The position numbers and the translations under genes were made by a program. Positions 17,437-24,876 of a stretch of 32,447 nucleotides of DNA are shown here, piece after piece. Location: assembly GCA_028714955.1 (NCBI GenBank), contig JAQTLK010000016.1, positions 1-32,447 of the forward strand, in the 5' to 3' direction. The notes below the pieces were generated by a model that ran no database searches, was not told the origin of the DNA, and saw only the letters and a program-made list of their open reading frames with translations. Each line of letters opens with the position of its first letter. Position 1 is the first letter of the stretch. The stretch is from Sulfuricella sp. (GTDB lineage Bacteria; Pseudomonadota; Gammaproteobacteria; Burkholderiales; Sulfuricellaceae).

Positions 17437-18381
17437 CTACACCAGGGTAAATTCCAGCTGGATGCCGGCGATGCTGATGATATCCTGCGGCTGCAAAAGG
17501 TATGGCAGTTCCTTGACTTCGCTGCCGTTTACCAGCGGCAATGTCTCTCCTTCAACGACGCCGAGGCAATATCGTCCGTCGCGCAGGGAGATGGCGACGA
17601 CCTGAATGCCTGGTTTGCCCAGGGTGGTGACCGGCTTCGACAGTTCCAGCCTTTGATTCGCGCCGGGACCGGCAAGAATCCGGATGACGCCGAGAGTGCC
17701 ATCGCCCGGCGCAATCCTGCTGTCTGCCATGTTGCTGGTGTTGCGGAAGGATTCGCCTGGCATGTCGGGCGCCGCAGATTCCGGCATGAGCGTAACGGCA
17801 TCCATAAGGGTGGTTGGATGTGCTGCACGAGGATCGACCCATTGCTTCGACGTGGCGGAAATGGTCTTGCCCAGGAGCCTGTCGGACTTATGATGAATCG
17901 GCTGCGAATCCGCCTGGGCGGTCCATATTTCACCGCTTTTTTGGTCAATAGAATGACTATTGACCTGCAAAACCGGCAAAATCTGTCCTCGCCCAGCCGA
18001 ATTCTGCGAGCAGCCGCTTTGCGGCTTGCCTGCTAAAATCGTTGCGCTTCGATCCCCATAAGTCCGACAGGCTCCTGGCGCGCTTTGCACGGCCGGTTCG
18101 CTAACGAAGGTGAAGCGGTAGCTGGCGATCCCGATTTCGTCGCCGTCCCGAAGCACGCATTTGTGCACGGTAGCCTGGTTGACCTGGGTGCCGTTGGTGC
18201 TGTGCAGGTCCTCCAGAAAGGAATCGCTGCCGAGCGTGATGATGACGGCGTGCTCGCCGCTTACTGCCGCGCCATCCAGGTGGATGTCGTTATGCGCCTT
18301 GCGCCCGATGGTGATGCGCTCGCGGTCGAGAAGGATTTCCCTGTCGGCACCGCTTGTTCCGTGCAAAACCAGTTTCGACAT
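17437..18381 (-). CDS. FHA-domain protein B with mobile-element-derived linker
   Basis: A 314-residue paralogue of FHA protein A. The N-terminal FHA domain (about 1-95) has TIGRKAHND, AAVSGEHAVI and LEDLHSTNGTQVN, so phosphothreonine binding should be intact. The C-terminal FHA-like domain (about 230-314) matches that of protein A (LELSKPVTTLGKPGIQVVAI, PLVN, DIISIAGIQLEF). Between them residues about 102-171 are encoded by an inserted element whose 22-bp inverted ends lie at 17871-17892 and 18057-18078; the frame continues through it without a stop. The rest of the linker contains PTTLMDAVTLM, similar to a motif in protein A. AAGGACGGA lies upstream of the ATG. The gene follows PP2C B by 15 nt at the end of the alr-radA gene string. 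Confidence 0.88.
   Translation of the reverse strand: MSKLVLHGTSGADREILLDRERITIGRKAHNDIHLDGAAVSGEHAVIITLGSDSFLEDLHSTNGTQVNQATVHKCVLRDGDEIGIASYRFTFVSEPAVQSAPGACRTYGDRSATILAGKPQSGCSQNSAGRGQILPVLQVNSHSIDQKSGEIWTAQADSQPIHHKSDRLLGKTISATSKQWVDPRAAHPTTLMDAVTLMPESAAPDMPGESFRNTSNMADSRIAPGDGTLGVIRILAGPGANQRLELSKPVTTLGKPGIQVVAISLRDGRYCLGVVEGETLPLVNGSEVKELPYLLQPQDIISIAGIQLEFTLV
17871..18078. mobile_element. MITE-like element, family 1, long form inside FHA gene B
   Basis: 22-bp perfect inverted ends at 17871-17892 and 18057-18078 contain AGGAGCCTGTCGGACTT and its complement, as in the element at 7304-7439. The interior differs and carries hairpins: GGTCAATAG/CTATTGACC at 17943-17951 and 17957-17965, and GCCGCTTTGCGGC near 18013. 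No transposase is encoded. From AGGAGCCT to AGGCTCCT it measures 204 bp, a multiple of three, and it has no stop in the frame of the host gene. Confidence 0.85.
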
Positions 18382-18396
18382 GCTTTGCGTCCGTCC

Positions 18397-19164
18397 TTAC
18401 AAAACCTGGGCCACAACGGCCGAAATATTGTCGTAGCCGCCATTCTTGTTGGCTTGACGCACCAGTTGCCGAGCCATCTGCTGTGTATCGTCCTGGCTGG
18501 CGCCAAGGATGGCCGCCATTTCATCGTATGCGAGCATATCGTAACATCCGTCAGAGCAGAGCAGAAAGATATCCCCGCGCTGGCTGGCGATTTCGCGCAT
18601 ATCCACTTCCACCACCGGGTCGATTCCCAGCGCGCGCGTCAATATGCCGCGATGCTCGGAGTAGAGTGCTTCCTCGCAGGTGATTTCGCCGCTGTCGATC
18701 TGCTGCTGAATGACGGTATGATCGACCGTGAGCAGCGACAGGACCTGGTTGCGCCACAGGAAAATGCGCGAATCGCCGATGTGCGCAAGCGTGACGCGGT
18801 AATTGTGGAAATAGGCCGCCAGCAGCGTGGTGCCCATGCCCTGGTGTTCGGGTTGCCGTTGCGCGGCTTCATAAACGGACTGGTTGGCCTGGCTGACCGC
18901 GGCATAGAGTTTCAAAACCGGATCACTGATATTTCTGGTCCATTCAGCTTCGCGCCAGTGCGATGCGAGCGGCTGGCTGAAGGTTTCGAGCACCGTGCTG
19001 ACAGCCAGATTGCTGGCGACTTCGCCGCCTTCATGACCACCCATGCCGTCCGCCAGCAGGGCCAGGCCCAATGCCTCACTCCAGGCGATGGCGTCTTCGT
19101 TGCCTGGCCTGACGCGTCCGGTGTCGCTGATACCGGCAAATTTCCAGCATGATTGGTTTGCCAC
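18397..19164 (-). CDS. PP2C-family Ser/Thr phosphatase B
   Basis: A 255-residue paralogue of PP2C A. Motifs in order: RPGNEDA, LLADGMGGHEGGEVAS, QGMGTTLLAA, AHIGDSRIFLW, LTVDHT, LLCSDGCYDML and NKNGGYDNISAVVA, all the metal-binding aspartates being present. The start is GTG at 19164, with AAGGA about 9 nt upstream inside the 3' end of radA; no ATG is available in frame near it. Only 3 nt separate it from the radA stop, so this signalling gene is transcribed with the DNA repair gene, with FHA protein B following 15 nt later. It likely reverses phosphorylation by the kinase encoded at 14720 or by one elsewhere. Confidence 0.93.
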   Translation of the reverse strand: MANQSCWKFAGISDTGRVRPGNEDAIAWSEALGLALLADGMGGHEGGEVASNLAVSTVLETFSQPLASHWREAEWTRNISDPVLKLYAAVSQANQSVYEAAQRQPEHQGMGTTLLAAYFHNYRVTLAHIGDSRIFLWRNQVLSLLTVDHTVIQQQIDSGEITCEEALYSEHRGILTRALGIDPVVEVDMREIASQRGDIFLLCSDGCYDMLAYDEMAAILGASQDDTQQMARQLVRQANKNGGYDNISAVVAQVL

Positions 19165-19167
19165 GTG

Positions 19168-20523
19168 CTAGTTCCTTGAGTAGGACACGGCTTGTTCCAG
19201 CCGGTCCACTGCGCTGATGTCCATGCCGGGGATGCCATGCCTGGGCATGTTCGCCTTGGGGATCACGGCGTGCGTGAAGCCCAGCTTGGCCGCTTCCCGG
19301 AGGCGTTCCTGGCCGCGTTGCACCGGCCTGATTTCGCCTGCCAGGCCGATTTCGCCGAACACCACCAGTTTGCCCGGCAGCGGCCGATTCCTGAGCGAAG
19401 AAACAATGGCCAGCAGCACCGCCAGGTCCGCTGCCGGCTCGGTGATCTTGACCCCGCCCACGGCGTTGACGAACACATCCTGGTCGAAGCAGGCGATCCC
19501 CGCATGGCGGTGCAGTACCGCTAGCAGCATGGCGAGGCGGTTCTGTTCCAGCCCCACCGACAGGCGGCGCGGGTTGGGGGCATGGGCTTCGTCCACCAGC
19601 GCCTGGATTTCAACCAGCAAGGGCCGCGTGCCTTCCTGGGTCACCATGACGCACGAGCCTGCCACTTCCTGTCCATGATGCGAGAGAAACAGCGCGGAAG
19701 GATTGCTCACCTCGCGCAGACCTTTTTCGGTCATGGCGAATACGCCCAGCTCGTTGACCGCGCCAAAGCGGTTCTTGAAGGCGCGCACCAGGCGGAAGCT
19801 GGAATTGCTGTCGCCCTCGAAGTACAGCACGGTATCCACGATATGTTCCAGCACGCGCGGCCCCGCCAGTGCGCCTTCCTTGGTGACGTGGCCGACCAGG
19901 ATCACCGCCGTGCCCGATTGCTTGGCGAAGCGCGTCAATTGAGCCGCGCACTCCCGTACCTGGGCCACGCTGCCGGGGGCGGATTGCAGCGCTTCGGAAT
20001 AAACCGTCTGGATTGAGTCGATGACCGCCATTTCGGGTTTTCGCGCCGCCAGGGTGCCGAGAATTTTTTCCAGGTTGATCTCGGCCAGCAGTTGCACCGA
20101 CCCGGCATCCAGCGCGAGACGCTTCGCGCGCGAAGCGATCTGCTGCGCCGATTCCTCGCCGCTGACATAAAGCACCTTGTGCTTGCCGCTCATGTGCGAC
20201 AAAGCCTGCAGCAGCAGCGTGGATTTGCCGATGCCGGGGTCGCCGCCGATCAGCACGACCGCGCCCTGCACCAGGCCGCCGCCCAGCACCCGGTCGAACT
20301 CGGCGATCCCGGTCGGCTCGCGCGGCACTTCCTGGGCTTCGACTTCGCCCAGGTCCTGCACCTTGCTGCTTACGGCGAGGGCGTTGTAGCGGTTGCTGGC
20401 AGCCGTTTCCGCAACGCTCTCGGCCAGCGTGTTCCATGCCATGCAGTGGGGACACTGGCCCTGCCATTTGGGCGACTGGCCGCCGCATTCGGTGCAGGTA
20501 TAAAGAGATTTGGCTTTGGCCAT
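19168..20523 (-). CDS. radA: DNA repair protein RadA/Sms
   Basis: A 451-residue RecA-like ATPase/helicase that promotes branch migration in recombination. It has the N-terminal C4 zinc finger (Cys10, Cys13, Cys24, Cys27 in CTECGGQSPKWQGQCPHC), Walker A GDPGIGKST at 94-102, the RadA-specific KNRFG motif near residue 255, and a C-terminal Lon-protease-like domain without protease function (about 290-451). The start at 20523 matches the family N-terminus MAKAKSLYTC and lies 2 nt after the alr stop. Length is typical (about 455). It sits between alr upstream and the PP2C-FHA pair downstream, in one tight string. Confidence 0.97.
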   Translation of the reverse strand: MAKAKSLYTCTECGGQSPKWQGQCPHCMAWNTLAESVAETAASNRYNALAVSSKVQDLGEVEAQEVPREPTGIAEFDRVLGGGLVQGAVVLIGGDPGIGKSTLLLQALSHMSGKHKVLYVSGEESAQQIASRAKRLALDAGSVQLLAEINLEKILGTLAARKPEMAVIDSIQTVYSEALQSAPGSVAQVRECAAQLTRFAKQSGTAVILVGHVTKEGALAGPRVLEHIVDTVLYFEGDSNSSFRLVRAFKNRFGAVNELGVFAMTEKGLREVSNPSALFLSHHGQEVAGSCVMVTQEGTRPLLVEIQALVDEAHAPNPRRLSVGLEQNRLAMLLAVLHRHAGIACFDQDVFVNAVGGVKITEPAADLAVLLAIVSSLRNRPLPGKLVVFGEIGLAGEIRPVQRGQERLREAAKLGFTHAVIPKANMPRHGIPGMDISAVDRLEQAVSYSRN

Positions 20524-20525
20524 GA

Positions 20526-21590
20526 CTATGCCCGTTCCAGCATCGGCACCCGCTGTGCGACGGCGCACAGGAGTTCATAACTGAGGGTTCCGGCTGCGGC
20601 GGCAACTTCTTCCACCGGCAGTCCTTGCCCCCACAGGGTAACCGGAGATCCGACATGCGCTTCCGGAATGTGGCTCAGGTCTGCCGTCAGCATGTCCATC
20701 GAAATCCGGCCAACAATGCGGCTGCGCCGGCCGCTGACCAGGATTGGCGTGCCATTTTGCGCATGGCGCGGGTAGCCGTCGGCATAGCCGCAGGCGACCA
20801 CGCCGACGCGCATGTCGCAGGGCGCCTTGAAAGCGCCGCCATAACCGACTTCGTCGCCGGCCTGGATGTTGCGCAGCGCGATGATTTCACTGTTCAGCGT
20901 CATGGCGGGTTGCAGGCCGAGTTCCGCAGCGCTGTGCTGCGGCAGCGGCGATGCGCCATACAGCATGATGCCGGGGCGCACCCAGTCGGCGTGCGTTTCC
21001 GGGCAGCACAGCAGTGCCGCCGAGTTGGCCATGCTGCGCGGCAGTTCGGCGCCCCGGCTGAGCGCATTGAAGCGGGAAAGCTGTCCGGTGACGCCGCCGC
21101 TTTCATCCGCCCGGGCGAAATGGGTCATCAGCGTCAGCTTTGCGCCGCTTCGTTGCAAGGAGGCGAGGATGGCAGAAAATTCCGCTGGCTGGAAACCCAG
21201 GCGATTCATGCCGCTGTTGGCCTTGAGCCAGAGCGCGATGTCGTTGGCCGGCGGGAAGCGCAGCAGGGCATCGAGCTGCCAGCGGGCATGCACGACCGTC
21301 GCAATTCGATGCTGTGCCAGCAGGGGCAATTCGTCTGGCGCGAAGAAGCCTTCCAGCAACAGGATTTCCTGCGTGAACCCCGCTTCCCGCAGCGTGATGG
21401 CATCCTGCACGGCGAGTACCGCGAAACCGTCCGCTGCCGCGAATGCCCGGGCCGCGCGCAACATGCCGTGCCCGTAGCCGTTGGCCTTGATCACGGCCAG
21501 GACGCGGGAATGGGCCGCATGGCGCCGCGCCACGTCGAGATTGTGGCGCAGGGCGGAGAGGTGGATGGTGGCGCGGAGGGGGCGGGACAT
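20526..21590 (-). CDS. alr: Alanine racemase
   Basis: A 354-residue PLP enzyme converting L- to D-alanine for peptidoglycan. The PLP lysine is Lys35 in VIKANGYGHG, and the second catalytic base is Tyr250 in GYGGAF. Other family segments are SGMNRLGF, MTHFA, RPGIMLYGASPL and VGRISMDM. The length matches the usual 355-370. It lies about 100 nt downstream of dnaB and 2 nt before radA. The dnaB-alr-radA order is common in Betaproteobacteria. The dnaB-alr spacer (21591-21688) shows no clear promoter. Confidence 0.97.
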   Translation of the reverse strand: MSRPLRATIHLSALRHNLDVARRHAAHSRVLAVIKANGYGHGMLRAARAFAAADGFAVLAVQDAITLREAGFTQEILLLEGFFAPDELPLLAQHRIATVVHARWQLDALLRFPPANDIALWLKANSGMNRLGFQPAEFSAILASLQRSGAKLTLMTHFARADESGGVTGQLSRFNALSRGAELPRSMANSAALLCCPETHADWVRPGIMLYGASPLPQHSAAELGLQPAMTLNSEIIALRNIQAGDEVGYGGAFKAPCDMRVGVVACGYADGYPRHAQNGTPILVSGRRSRIVGRISMDMLTADLSHIPEAHVGSPVTLWGQGLPVEEVAAAAGTLSYELLCAVAQRVPMLERA

Positions 21591-21688
21591 GAATCAGTAG
21601 TCGCCGCCGTGGGCATGGTTGTGGCTACGGCATAACATTTTGCTGCGCAAAATATGAGCCTCCACCGAAATGATGCGCATGGCGCTCA

Positions 21689-23053
21689 TCAATATGAGTC
21701 CCCATGCGCATAATTTTCGAAACGCGTGTATTCGCCGATAAAGGTCATGCGCACCGTGCCGATGGGGCCGTTACGCTGCTTGCCGATGATGATTTCGGCC
21801 GTGCCTTTTTCTTGGCTGTCGGGGTTGTAGACTTCGTCGCGGTAGATGAACAGAATCACGTCGGCGTCCTGCTCGATGGCGCCGGATTCGCGCAGGTCGG
21901 ACATGACTGGCCGCTTGTTGGGGCGCTGTTCGAGGCTGCGGTTGAGCTGGGAGAGCGCAATGACGGGGACTTCCAGCTCCTTTGCCAGCGCCTTGAGCGA
22001 GCGCGAGATTTCGGATATTTCCGTGGCGCGATTCTCTCCGCTACCGCCGCCGCTCATGAGCTGCAGGTAGTCGATGATGATCAGCCCCAGCTTGCCGCAC
22101 TGGCGATGCAGGCGGCGCGCCCGTGCACGAAGTTCGAGCGCGGTCAGGGCGGCGCTTTCGTCGATGTGGATCGGCGCGTCGTTGAGCTTGCCCACGGCAT
22201 TGGTGAGGCGCAGCCAGTCCTCGTCCTGCAGTCGGCCAGTGCGGATTTTTTGCTGGTCCAGCTTGCCCACCGAGCCGATCATGCGCATCGCCAGTTGGGC
22301 GCCGCCCATTTCCATGCTGAAGATTGCGACCGGCAGCCCGGTGTTGAGCGCGACATTCTCGCCGATATTCATGGAGAAGGCGGTTTTCCCCATGCTGGGC
22401 CGTCCTGCCACGATGATCAGGTCACCCGGCTGGAGGCCGGAGGTTTTCTGGTCCAGGTCGTGAAAGCCGGTGGGAATGCCGGTCACTTCATCGGGATTGT
22501 CGCGCTGGAACAGTTCGTCAATTTTTTCCACCACCTGGATCAGCAGCGGCTGTATCTCGACAAAGCCCTGCTTGCCGCGCGCGTTGGATTCGGCGATTTC
22601 GAACACCTTGCTCTCGGCTTCGTCGAGCAACTGCCCGGCATTGCGCCCGAGCGGGTTGTAGGCGCTGTCGGCAATCGACGTGCCCACCTCGGCCAGTTTG
22701 CGCATGACACCGCGGTCGCGCACGATTTCCGCGTAACGCTTGATGTTGGAGGCGCTCGGCGTATGCTGGGCCAGTGCGGCGATATAGGCGAGACCGCCGG
22801 CATTGTCGAGTTCGGCGCTGTTTTCCAGCGATTCCGAAACGGTGATTACGTCTGCCGGCTTGCCACCTTCGAGCAGGCGAAAAACGTGGCGGAAGATCAG
22901 GCGGTGATCATGGCGGTAGAAGTCGCTCTCCGTTATCACGTCGGCGATCCTGTCCCATGCGCTGTTTTCCAGCAGCAGCCCGCCGAGAACCGACTGTTCG
23001 GCCTCGATGGAGTGGGGAGGAAGCTTGATGGCGTCGAGTTGAGCGTCGCTCAT
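21689..23053 (-). CDS. dnaB: Replicative DNA helicase DnaB
   Basis: A 454-residue hexameric 5'-3' helicase of the replication fork. The N-terminal DnaB domain (about 15-120; PPHSIEAEQSVLGGLLL at the start) is followed by the linker and the RecA-like motor with Walker A GRPSMGKTAFS (Lys223), the Walker B-type segment GLIIIDYLQLMSG, and ALSQLNRSLEQR. SDLRESGAIEQDADVI and the arginine-finger region near the end are also present. It has no intein and typical length. It lies about 120 nt downstream of rplI, from which it is separated by a strong terminator, so it probably has its own promoter in 23054-23125; no convincing one is visible. Confidence 0.98.
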   Translation of the reverse strand: MSDAQLDAIKLPPHSIEAEQSVLGGLLLENSAWDRIADVITESDFYRHDHRLIFRHVFRLLEGGKPADVITVSESLENSAELDNAGGLAYIAALAQHTPSASNIKRYAEIVRDRGVMRKLAEVGTSIADSAYNPLGRNAGQLLDEAESKVFEIAESNARGKQGFVEIQPLLIQVVEKIDELFQRDNPDEVTGIPTGFHDLDQKTSGLQPGDLIIVAGRPSMGKTAFSMNIGENVALNTGLPVAIFSMEMGGAQLAMRMIGSVGKLDQQKIRTGRLQDEDWLRLTNAVGKLNDAPIHIDESAALTALELRARARRLHRQCGKLGLIIIDYLQLMSGGGSGENRATEISEISRSLKALAKELEVPVIALSQLNRSLEQRPNKRPVMSDLRESGAIEQDADVILFIYRDEVYNPDSQEKGTAEIIIGKQRNGPIGTVRMTFIGEYTRFENYAHGDSY

Positions 23054-23125
23054 GGAATGTCGTTTACCAAGTCAAAGCTGGAAGTTTCCCGGTTCGACGA
23101 GAAATTATCAAGACTCTTGCGGAAA

Positions 23126-23154
23126 CAAAAAAAGGGCTGTCGCCAGCCCTTTTC
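23126..23154 (-). terminator. Rho-independent terminator after rplI
   Basis: On the minus strand the sequence AAAAGGGCTG, loop GCGA and CAGCCCTTTT forms a 10-bp stem followed by a run of T residues. It lies about 20 nt behind the rplI stop and ends the rpsF-priB-rpsR-rplI operon before dnaB. Confidence 0.88.
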
Positions 23155-23172
23155 CTGTCGTTGCGAGGTCGC

Positions 23173-23622
23173 TCAGGCCGCAGCCACGACCGATACCGTA
23201 ATGGTTGCGGTAACGTCGGTGTGCAGGGACAGGTCCACGGACGCTTCGCCAACGGCCTTGAGGGGACCGTTCGGCATGCGTACTTCGGATTTTGCCACTT
23301 CGAAACCCTGCGCCTTGAGCGCATCGGAAATGTCGCTAGTGGTGACCGAGCCGAACAGACGGCCATCGACCCCCGCTTTTTGAGCGATCTGGACGGTGAT
23401 GCCGTTGATTTTCTCGGCACGGGCTTGCGCCTGGGCCAGGATTTCGGCTTGCGCCTTTTCCAGTTCGGCGCGCCTGGCCTGAAACTCCGCCAGGTTGGCT
23501 TCCGTCGCGCGCTTGGCTTTCTTTTGCGGGATCAGGTAATTACGGCCATAGCCATCCTTGACCTTGACGACATCGCCCAGTTGACCCAGTTTGGCCAGTT
23601 TTTCCAGAAGAATTACTTGCAT
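23173..23622 (-). CDS. rplI: 50S ribosomal protein L9
   Basis: A 149-residue ribosomal protein binding 23S rRNA at the base of the L1 stalk. The N-terminal domain has the signature [17 protein letters not shown] and [10 protein letters not shown]; the long connecting helix (about 40-75) is rich in A/E/K/R; the C-terminal domain contains [11 protein letters not shown]. Length equals that of E. coli L9. It follows rpsR by 21 nt and is the last gene of the ribosomal operon, ahead of the terminator. Confidence 0.98.
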   Translation of the reverse strand: MQVILLEKLAKLGQLGDVVKVKDGYGRNYLIPQKKAKRATEANLAEFQARRAELEKAQAEILAQAQARAEKINGITVQIAQKAGVDGRLFGSVTTSDISDALKAQGFEVAKSEVRMPNGPLKAVGEASVDLSLHTDVTATITVSVVAAA

Positions 23623-23643
23623 GATGTTTCCTTCTCTTTTCTA

Positions 23644-23871
23644 TCAGTGCTGGTCGGTGTAGGGCATCAGGGCCAGGAAACGGGCGCGCTTGATAGCGGT
23701 GCCGAGCTGGCGCTGGTAGCGGGCCTTGGTGCCGGTAATGCGGGCTGGAATGATCTTGCCGTTCTCGGAAACGAAATCCTTGAGCAGTTCCACATCCTTA
23801 TAATCGATTTCCTTGATGCCTTCAACGGTGAAGCGGCAGAAGCGCTTGCGCCGGAACATTTGACGTGCCAT
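23644..23871 (-). CDS. rpsR: 30S ribosomal protein S18
   Basis: A 75-residue protein of the 30S platform, forming a heterodimer with S6. The sequence has the family core [24 protein letters not shown] and the basic end [26 protein letters not shown] (both broken across residues 24-70). Length matches the family. It lies between priB (20 nt upstream) and rplI. Confidence 0.98.
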   Translation of the reverse strand: MARQMFRRKRFCRFTVEGIKEIDYKDVELLKDFVSENGKIIPARITGTKARYQRQLGTAIKRARFLALMPYTDQH

Positions 23872-23891
23872 TTTTAGATACCTCTGGTTGA

Positions 23892-24191
23892 CTATTCGGT
23901 TAATTCAATTTTGCTTGCGTGCAAAACAAGGTGCGTGCTGTTGCGGCTTTTTCTGGCCAGGAACCCCTGCACCTTGAGGCTGTCCCCCACTTTGCAGGAG
24001 GCCGCCTGCTGCGCGATCTCTCCCATGGCCAACACCGCTATTTCGCATTCCACTTCGCGTTGCATGCCGGCTTCCATCTGCCTTGAACGGTGACCCAGGG
24101 TCAGGTTCAGCGCGGGGATGCCAGCCGGGGTATAGCGCAGCGGATCGAGTGCGGCGATCTGGCCGCTCAGCACAACCCGGTTGCCGGACAC
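23892..24191 (-). CDS. priB: Primosomal replication protein N (PriB)
   Basis: A 99-residue single OB-fold, ssDNA-binding protein that helps PriA restart stalled forks. Typical segments: [40 protein letters not shown] and [12 protein letters not shown] followed by LVLHASKIE. The start is GTG at 24191, directly after the TAA of rpsF with no spacer, and the ribosome site must lie within the rpsF end. This suggests translational coupling. Its position between rpsF and rpsR is the classic beta/gammaproteobacterial order and supports the lineage call. Confidence 0.94.
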   Translation of the reverse strand: MSGNRVVLSGQIAALDPLRYTPAGIPALNLTLGHRSRQMEAGMQREVECEIAVLAMGEIAQQAASCKVGDSLKVQGFLARKSRNSTHLVLHASKIELTE

Positions 24192-24587
24192 TTATTCTTC
24201 GGTGGCAGCGGGGGCTTCGGCGGCAGGCATGGCCGGCGTGTCGCCCTGGGGTTGCAGCGATCGCGATTTTTCTTCCTTCATCATGGGGGAGGCGGCAGTC
24301 TGCGCTTCCTTCATGCTGACCACGAGATGGCGCAGCACCGCATCGTTGAAGCGGAATGCGTGGTCCAGCTCGTCCAGCGTTTCCTGGTCGCACTCTATGT
24401 TCATCAGCACGTAATGGGCTTTGTGGATTTTCTGGATCGGGTAGGCCAACTGGCGGCGCCCCCAGTCTTCGAGGCGATGGATATGGCCGCCCTTGGCGGT
24501 CACCATGCCGCGGTAGCGTTCGACCATGCCCGGAACCTGTTCACTTTGATCGGGATGGACGATAAAAACGATTTCATAATGTCGCAT
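24192..24587 (-). CDS. rpsF: 30S ribosomal protein S6
   Basis: A 131-residue ribosomal protein. The start at 24587 gives [18 protein letters not shown] and has AAGGAG about 6 nt upstream. The core ferredoxin-like fold contains [15 protein letters not shown] and HYVLMNIEC, ending with DAVLRHLV. The last 30 residues form an acidic/Ala-Pro tail ([14 protein letters not shown]), as in many S6 proteins. First gene of the rpsF-priB-rpsR-rplI operon, preceded by a promoter and a probable S6:S18-binding leader. Confidence 0.97.
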   Translation of the reverse strand: MRHYEIVFIVHPDQSEQVPGMVERYRGMVTAKGGHIHRLEDWGRRQLAYPIQKIHKAHYVLMNIECDQETLDELDHAFRFNDAVLRHLVVSMKEAQTAASPMMKEEKSRSLQPQGDTPAMPAAEAPAATEE

Positions 24588-24608
24588 GCACACTCCTTGT
24601 GGATTTGA

Positions 24609-24635
24609 GCCTTCCGCCATGCGGGACGGTAAGGC
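24609..24635 (-). ncRNA. Probable S6:S18-binding leader element
   Basis: In the rpsF 5' leader the minus strand reads GCCTT, ACCGTC, CCGC, AUG, GCGG, AAGGC: an outer 5-bp stem, a one-sided internal loop carrying CCG, and an inner 4-bp hairpin. This is the layout of the known S6:S18-complex binding mRNA motif, by which surplus S6:S18 represses its own operon. The fold is seen in the sequence; binding is inferred from the family. Confidence 0.6.
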
Positions 24636-24653
24636 AAGGTTGGAAAGCCGGGT

Positions 24654-24681
24654 ATTGTACCAAAAATCCCAGAACAATCAA
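24654..24681 (-). promoter_or_regulatory. Sigma-70 promoter of the rpsF operon
   Basis: On the minus strand TTGATT (24676-24681) and TACAAT (24654-24659) are separated by 16 nt. Transcription would start near 24647, giving a leader of about 60 nt that contains the S6:S18-type element and the AAGGAG ribosome site. Confidence 0.7.
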
Positions 24682-24876
24682 ATTGCTGTGTCAACAGGGA
24701 AATACGTCCGGCATGAATGTGCGCGCAGTCAAGCTCGTTTTTCGATGCTACCATAACCCCTACACATCGCTTCCTTCCTGCTTGCCGCTTACAAGCACGA
24801 CCAGCACGAATCGCGCACCGCCGCGCGCCAGAACGCGAAAAGGGCATCGACGATGCAGACACATGAGGGGACCGGC

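Noticed and set aside
12762-19164. Type VI secretion regulatory cluster (PpkA/PppA/Fha)
   Set aside because: The protein types fit, but no tss/tag structural gene is in the window and the FHA proteins have a different two-fold plan.
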